7,482 bases of DNA, taken from assembly GCA_903877945.1 (NCBI GenBank), contig CAIRFY010000510.1, forward strand, positions 1 to 7,482, read 5' to 3'. Made by a program: the position numbers and the translations under genes. The notes under the pieces are model-generated. The model had not been told where the DNA came from. It worked only from the letters and a program-made list of their open reading frames with translations, and searched no databases. Within the stretch, counting starts at the first letter, position 1. Each line of letters starts with the position of its first letter. This DNA comes from an uncultured Oscillochloris sp. Lineage in GTDB: Bacteria > Chloroflexota > Chloroflexia > Chloroflexales > Chloroflexaceae. Positions 4,747-7,482 of this stretch are shown one piece after another.

Positions 4747-5354
4747 CCATATTTCTGCACAAACCCTGGGACATCGAGCAAGTCGGCGAAGCGCGCCTCC
4801 AGGGTGGCGCGATCCCAGTCCCACCAGGCGATCTGAAGCAACTTCGCAATGACCTCTTCGCTGAAGCGCAGGTGCAGGGGACGGGCGGGCACTCCCACCG
4901 CGATGGTGTAGGGCGGCACGTCGTGAGTCACCACGGCCCCCGCGCCAATCACCGCGCCGGTGCCGACGCTCATCCCCGGCATAATGATCGCGCCATGACC
5001 GATCCAGACATCGTGGCCGATGGTGCAACGGTGGGTGCGGCGCCAGTCGAAGAACTCGGCATCGTCGGGGCCGAAGCCGTACTGCGCACGCCGGTAGGTC
5101 GTGTGGTGCTGGGTAACGCGCTCCATCGGGTGGTTGCCGGGGTTGATCCGCACGTGCGAGGCAATCGAGCAAAAATTGCCCACGGTCGCGTAGATGATCT
5201 GGTTGTCGCCGGCGCAATAGCTGTAGTCGCCAAACTCGCTCTCGGTCATGTGCGTGTGCGGGCCGATCTCCGTCCACGCACCGATGCGGCAGTCGGTGAT
5301 GATCGCCGTGGGGTGGATGCTCGGCGTGGGGCCGAGGGTGGTTTTCTGTTGCAT
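4743..5354 (-). CDS. Phosphonate-cluster hexapeptide-repeat acetyltransferase (xenobiotic acetyltransferase type)
   Basis: The 203-residue protein shows left-handed beta-helix repeats: HPTAIITDCRIGAWTEIGPH (14-33), then IGHDVWIGHGAIIMPGMSVG (112-131) and TGAVIGAGAVVTHDVPPY (132-149). H75 in the loop NPGNHPMERV is the expected catalytic histidine of chloramphenicol/streptogramin-type acyltransferases. A distinct branch of this family is tied to C-P lyase operons, and the position here directly after phnM matches. The acyl acceptor is unknown; an aminophosphonate or a pathway intermediate is a guess. The ATG lies six bases past the phnM stop, with GGGAGG (5364-5369, minus strand) inside the end of phnM, so translation is probably coupled. 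Active enzymes of this fold are trimers with acyl-CoA bound between subunits. It is the last gene of the leftward run and ends against the 2H gene with no visible terminator. Confidence 0.85.
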   Translation of the reverse strand: MQQKTTLGPTPSIHPTAIITDCRIGAWTEIGPHTHMTESEFGDYSYCAGDNQIIYATVGNFCSIASHVRINPGNHPMERVTQHHTTYRRAQYGFGPDDAEFFDWRRTHRCTIGHDVWIGHGAIIMPGMSVGTGAVIGAGAVVTHDVPPYTIAVGVPARPLHLRFSEEVIAKLLQIAWWDWDRATLEARFADLLDVPGFVQKYG

Positions 5355-5360
5355 ACGCCC

Positions 5361-6527
5361 CTACCTCCCGGCCATAGCGGCATCCCAATAAATCGGCACG
5401 CCCGCACGGATGGTGGCGCGCACCCGTGGGCGCGGGCCATCCTCGACAAGAGCGAGATCAGCGCTCAGACCCTCGGCGATCCAGCCCCGGTCATCTAATC
5501 CGAGTGCGGCGGCTGGACCAGCGCTCACCAGGACTACGGCGGCGGGCAGGCTCAGCACGCCCGAAGCGGCGAGACTGAAGGCCGCCTGCACCATGGTTGC
5601 CGGGTGATAGTCAGAGGCCAGGGCGTCCACCACGTCGGCCTCAATCGCCTCACGGGCGCTGATGTTGCCCGAATGCGATCCGCCGCGCAGGGCGTTTGGC
5701 CCGCCCATAACCACATACATGCCACGACGGTGGGCCTCCTCGGCGGCCTCCAGCGTCACTGGGAACTCGCTGATGGTGGTGCCCATACTGGCGACCAGAT
5801 CGACTTTCTCCAGGGTGTCGTCGTCGTGCGAGGCAATCGGCAGGCCCATCTCGTGGGCCAGAGCGGCGATGTCACGGGCAATGGCCCAGCGCTCCATCAG
5901 GTCGCCGGATCGGGCCAGACGCTCGCGCAGCTCTTCCTCAACGTGACTGGGGTCAACCTGCCGCCACTTGGCGATGAAGCCGATATAGTGCTCGATGTTG
6001 CGGTACTGACCTTGGCCGGGGGTATGATCCATCAGCGAGAGCATCTGGATCTGACCAGATGCGATCAGCTCGGCCAGCAGCGGGGCGACCGTGGGCGTGG
6101 AGACCTCGAAGCGAGCGTGGATGCGCAGGTCGGTGAGCAGTGTCGGGCGTAGGCGGCCCAGATCGCGGACGATTTGCTGCACCATCGCCTCGCCGCGCAC
6201 GCTCTCTGGTCGGTCTACGTCCCAAAAGGAGAGTGCCGCGTAGGCCGTGGTGACACCGGCGGCGGCCAGGCGCTTGTCGATCTCGTGAACCGCCATGTCC
6301 ACGGGGAAGAAGGAGCCGGGGCGCGGCTCAATCTCGCGCTCCAACATATCGCCGTGGAGGTCGATGATGCCGGGGATGGCGGTCAGCCCGGCCCCGTTGA
6401 CCTTCCGGCCACTGTAATTTGGCGTTTCACCCGCGTACACCCCGGCGATCCGTCCCGAGTCGAGCAGCAGGGATCCGTCTTCGATTACCTCGTCTAGCAG
6501 CACAATCTTCAGATTCGTCAGGAGCAT
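5361..6527 (-). CDS. phnM: PhnM, alpha-D-ribose 1-methylphosphonate 5-triphosphate diphosphatase
   Basis: This 388-residue amidohydrolase-fold enzyme hydrolyses ribose 1-phosphonate 5-triphosphate to the 5-phosphate plus pyrophosphate, preparing the substrate of the C-P lyase PhnJ. The family motifs are all visible: DLHGDMLEREIEPRPG (56-71, metal ligand histidine H58), H137 in RIHARFE, HDDDT (234-238), GGPNALRGGSHSGN (275-288) and SDYHP (305-309). The length is normal and the frame intact. The ATG has an AAAGGA ribosome site at 6539-6534 on the minus strand, about six bases away. It lies 211 bases downstream of phnL, a gap that contains a large palindromic repeat, and six bases upstream of the hexapeptide acetyltransferase. 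I see no clear promoter in the gap, so it is probably transcribed with phnL. Confidence 0.95.
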   Translation of the reverse strand: MLLTNLKIVLLDEVIEDGSLLLDSGRIAGVYAGETPNYSGRKVNGAGLTAIPGIIDLHGDMLEREIEPRPGSFFPVDMAVHEIDKRLAAAGVTTAYAALSFWDVDRPESVRGEAMVQQIVRDLGRLRPTLLTDLRIHARFEVSTPTVAPLLAELIASGQIQMLSLMDHTPGQGQYRNIEHYIGFIAKWRQVDPSHVEEELRERLARSGDLMERWAIARDIAALAHEMGLPIASHDDDTLEKVDLVASMGTTISEFPVTLEAAEEAHRRGMYVVMGGPNALRGGSHSGNISAREAIEADVVDALASDYHPATMVQAAFSLAASGVLSLPAAVVLVSAGPAAALGLDDRGWIAEGLSADLALVEDGPRPRVRATIRAGVPIYWDAAMAGR

Positions 6528-6585
6528 ATTGTTTCCTTTGGCAAGGTTTTAGGATTACAAATTTACTTTACCGTTCTGTGCGGCC

Positions 6586-6692
6586 CTCACCCCCGGCCCC
6601 TCTCCCTCACGGGAAGAGGGGAGATTCCGCAGCAGGACGCATCCGACTCCCCCTCTCCCGTTCAGGGAGAGGGGGCTGGGGGGTGAGGGCTG
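6586..6692. repeat. Dispersed palindromic repeat, copy 2, between phnL and phnM
   Basis: It is the same 107-base element as at 1-107, in the same orientation and differing at about ten positions, mostly in the middle linker. Its three stems would form in the mRNA between phnL and phnM (phnL stop 6739-6741, phnM start 6527). There they could reduce read-through or protect the upstream message. The flanking pieces 6528-6585 and 6693-6738 are A+T-richer and show nothing I can name. Confidence 0.9.
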
Positions 6693-6738
6693 ATCGACGG
6701 CAAACGATAAAGTATCTGCAAACCATGTCTTTGCGCCC

Positions 6739-7425
6739 TTACACAGCCACCGCCTCCAGCACCACCTCAGAATCCACCAGGTCGCGCACATCCTCAATGT
6801 GGTGGAAGACGCCGATCATCGCGACGCCCTCGGCTTTGAGGGCAGCCAGCCGCTCACGCAGGGCCACGCGAGCACCGGGGTCGAGGGCCGCGTTCGGCTC
6901 ATCGAGCAGCAGCAGGCGGCGCGGGGCGATCAGCGCGCGGGCCAAGTTAATCTTCTGCTGCTCACCGCCCGAGAAGGTACTCGGGTAGGCCGGCCAGATC
7001 GCCGCCTTCAGGCCGAGCCGACCCAGCCAGTCGCCCGCCCGCGCGCGAGCCTCGTCGACCGGAACCCCGGCGAGCAGCAGCGGCTCCATCACCAGTTCGA
7101 TCGCGCTCACCCGTGGGCGCGGGCGCAGGAACTGCGAGACATAGCCGATCTCGCTGCGCCGCAGCAGGGCGATGTCCACCTCGGCGGCGCGAGCCAGATC
7201 CACCACGTCGCGCTGCGTCCGGTAGATTGCGCGGCCCGCGCTGGGCAGATAGGTGCGGTAGAGACAGCGCAGCAGCGAGGATTTACCGACGCCGTTGGCA
7301 CCACGGGCCACCAGCAGTTCGCCCGGCCGCAGCCGAAAGGAGACGTTGGTGAAGGCGGGCACCGCGCGGTTGATCGCGTGGATGGTGAAGGTTTTCGAGA
7401 GGCCATCGACAGTTAAGATGTTCAT
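6739..7425 (-). CDS. phnL: PhnL, ABC-type ATPase-like subunit of the C-P lyase system
   Basis: The 228-residue protein (from ATG 7425) is an ABC nucleotide-binding domain of normal PhnL length. Walker A GANGVGKSS is at 42-50, the Q-loop glutamine is in YVSQFLRPRPRVSA (about 95-108), the signature FSGGEQQKINLARAL is at 151-165, Walker B LLLLDEP is at 171-177, and the H-loop histidine is in GVFHH. There are no membrane segments. PhnL associates with the PhnGHIJK core and is needed in vivo for phosphonate use, in the step joining phosphonate to ATP-derived ribose. I choose PhnL over transporter subunit PhnC because of the overall pattern and the phnM neighbour. An in-frame GTG at 7437 would add four residues; neither start has a good Shine-Dalgarno. 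Other phn genes probably lie beyond the right edge. Confidence 0.88.
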   Translation of the reverse strand: MNILTVDGLSKTFTIHAINRAVPAFTNVSFRLRPGELLVARGANGVGKSSLLRCLYRTYLPSAGRAIYRTQRDVVDLARAAEVDIALLRRSEIGYVSQFLRPRPRVSAIELVMEPLLLAGVPVDEARARAGDWLGRLGLKAAIWPAYPSTFSGGEQQKINLARALIAPRRLLLLDEPNAALDPGARVALRERLAALKAEGVAMIGVFHHIEDVRDLVDSEVVLEAVAV

Positions 7426-7454
7426 ATATAGGCCCACGTAGGGCCGAAGCGATG

Positions 7455-7477
7455 GGCTGGGCGCTGCGCGCCCAGCC
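7455..7477. repeat. Perfect G+C-rich hairpin upstream of phnL
   Basis: GGCTGGGCGC (7455-7464) and GCGCCCAGCC (7468-7477) form a ten-base perfect stem with a three-base loop. A smaller GGCCC/GGGCC stem (7431-7435, 7441-7445) follows close to the phnL start. No T run is present, so this looks like an intergenic palindrome or mRNA-processing structure rather than a terminator. The window ends five bases later. Confidence 0.6.
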
Positions 7478-7482
7478 AGATC

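Noticed and set aside
4374..5498. Open frame of 374 codons on the plus strand
   Set aside because: It runs antisense through the acetyltransferase and the end of phnM and overlaps the 2H gene in another frame. Its composition is the Arg/Gly/His/Ala-rich pattern of a shadow frame in G+C-rich DNA, and the opposite-strand genes have clear family motifs.
5421..7124. 17-base exact repeat CACCCGTGGGCGCGGGC in phnM (5421-5437) and phnL (7108-7124)
   Set aside because: Both copies encode PRPRV-like stretches in the same frame using G+C-rich codons. Chance convergence in coding sequence explains it better than a functional site.
7426..7437. GTG start four codons upstream of the phnL ATG
   Set aside because: No better Shine-Dalgarno supports it, and the homology pattern begins at MNILTVDGLSKTF. 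The ATG is preferred, but the choice is not certain.

Overview
The window is GC-rich bacterial chromosomal DNA. Its SD-led genes, G+C-rich dispersed palindromes, heptamer repeats and arsJ/phn gene content suggest a member of the Chloroflexota (filamentous anoxygenic phototroph type). This placement is an inference from style and gene content; no marker gene fixes it.

Layout. Positions 1-107 hold a palindromic dispersed repeat. A tRNA-Arg(UCU) gene (238-314) follows, with its own promoter and an intrinsic terminator. A small inverted-repeat element (about 391-582) abuts the 3' end of a leftward gene (583-1341) that fuses an ArsR-type DNA-binding domain to a three-cysteine arsenate reductase/LMW-PTP domain. 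A divergent control region (1342-1632) carries two promoters, at least two perfect palindromes and a 30-codon leader ORF. It drives a rightward operon of an arsenic-type glyceraldehyde-3-phosphate dehydrogenase (1633-2640) and the MFS organoarsenical exporter ArsJ (2728-4023), separated by a striking heptamer-repeat hairpin. A second palindromic element (4024-4162), whose ends look like BlaI/CopY-type operators, precedes a 2H-phosphoesterase gene (4186-4746). The 2H gene converges, with a 4-bp overlap, on a leftward phosphonate (C-P lyase) gene run: phnL (to 6739), phnM (5361-6527) and a phn-type hexapeptide acetyltransferase (4743-5354). A second copy of the 107-bp repeat sits between phnL and phnM.

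How it fits together. GAPDH plus ArsJ is a known arsenate-resistance pair: GAPDH makes 1-arseno-3-phosphoglycerate from arsenate, and ArsJ exports it. Here the regulator is fused to an arsenate-binding catalytic domain, while its ArsR part has no cysteines. It may therefore respond to arsenate itself rather than arsenite. The phn genes belong to C-P lyase phosphonate catabolism; PhnM and PhnL are core members. The 2H phosphoesterase is of a type that opens cyclic phosphates, so it could act on the 1,2-cyclic phosphate intermediate of that pathway. Both modules concern phosphate analogues or alternative phosphorus, so they may sit in a shared accessory region, but co-regulation is not shown by the sequence.
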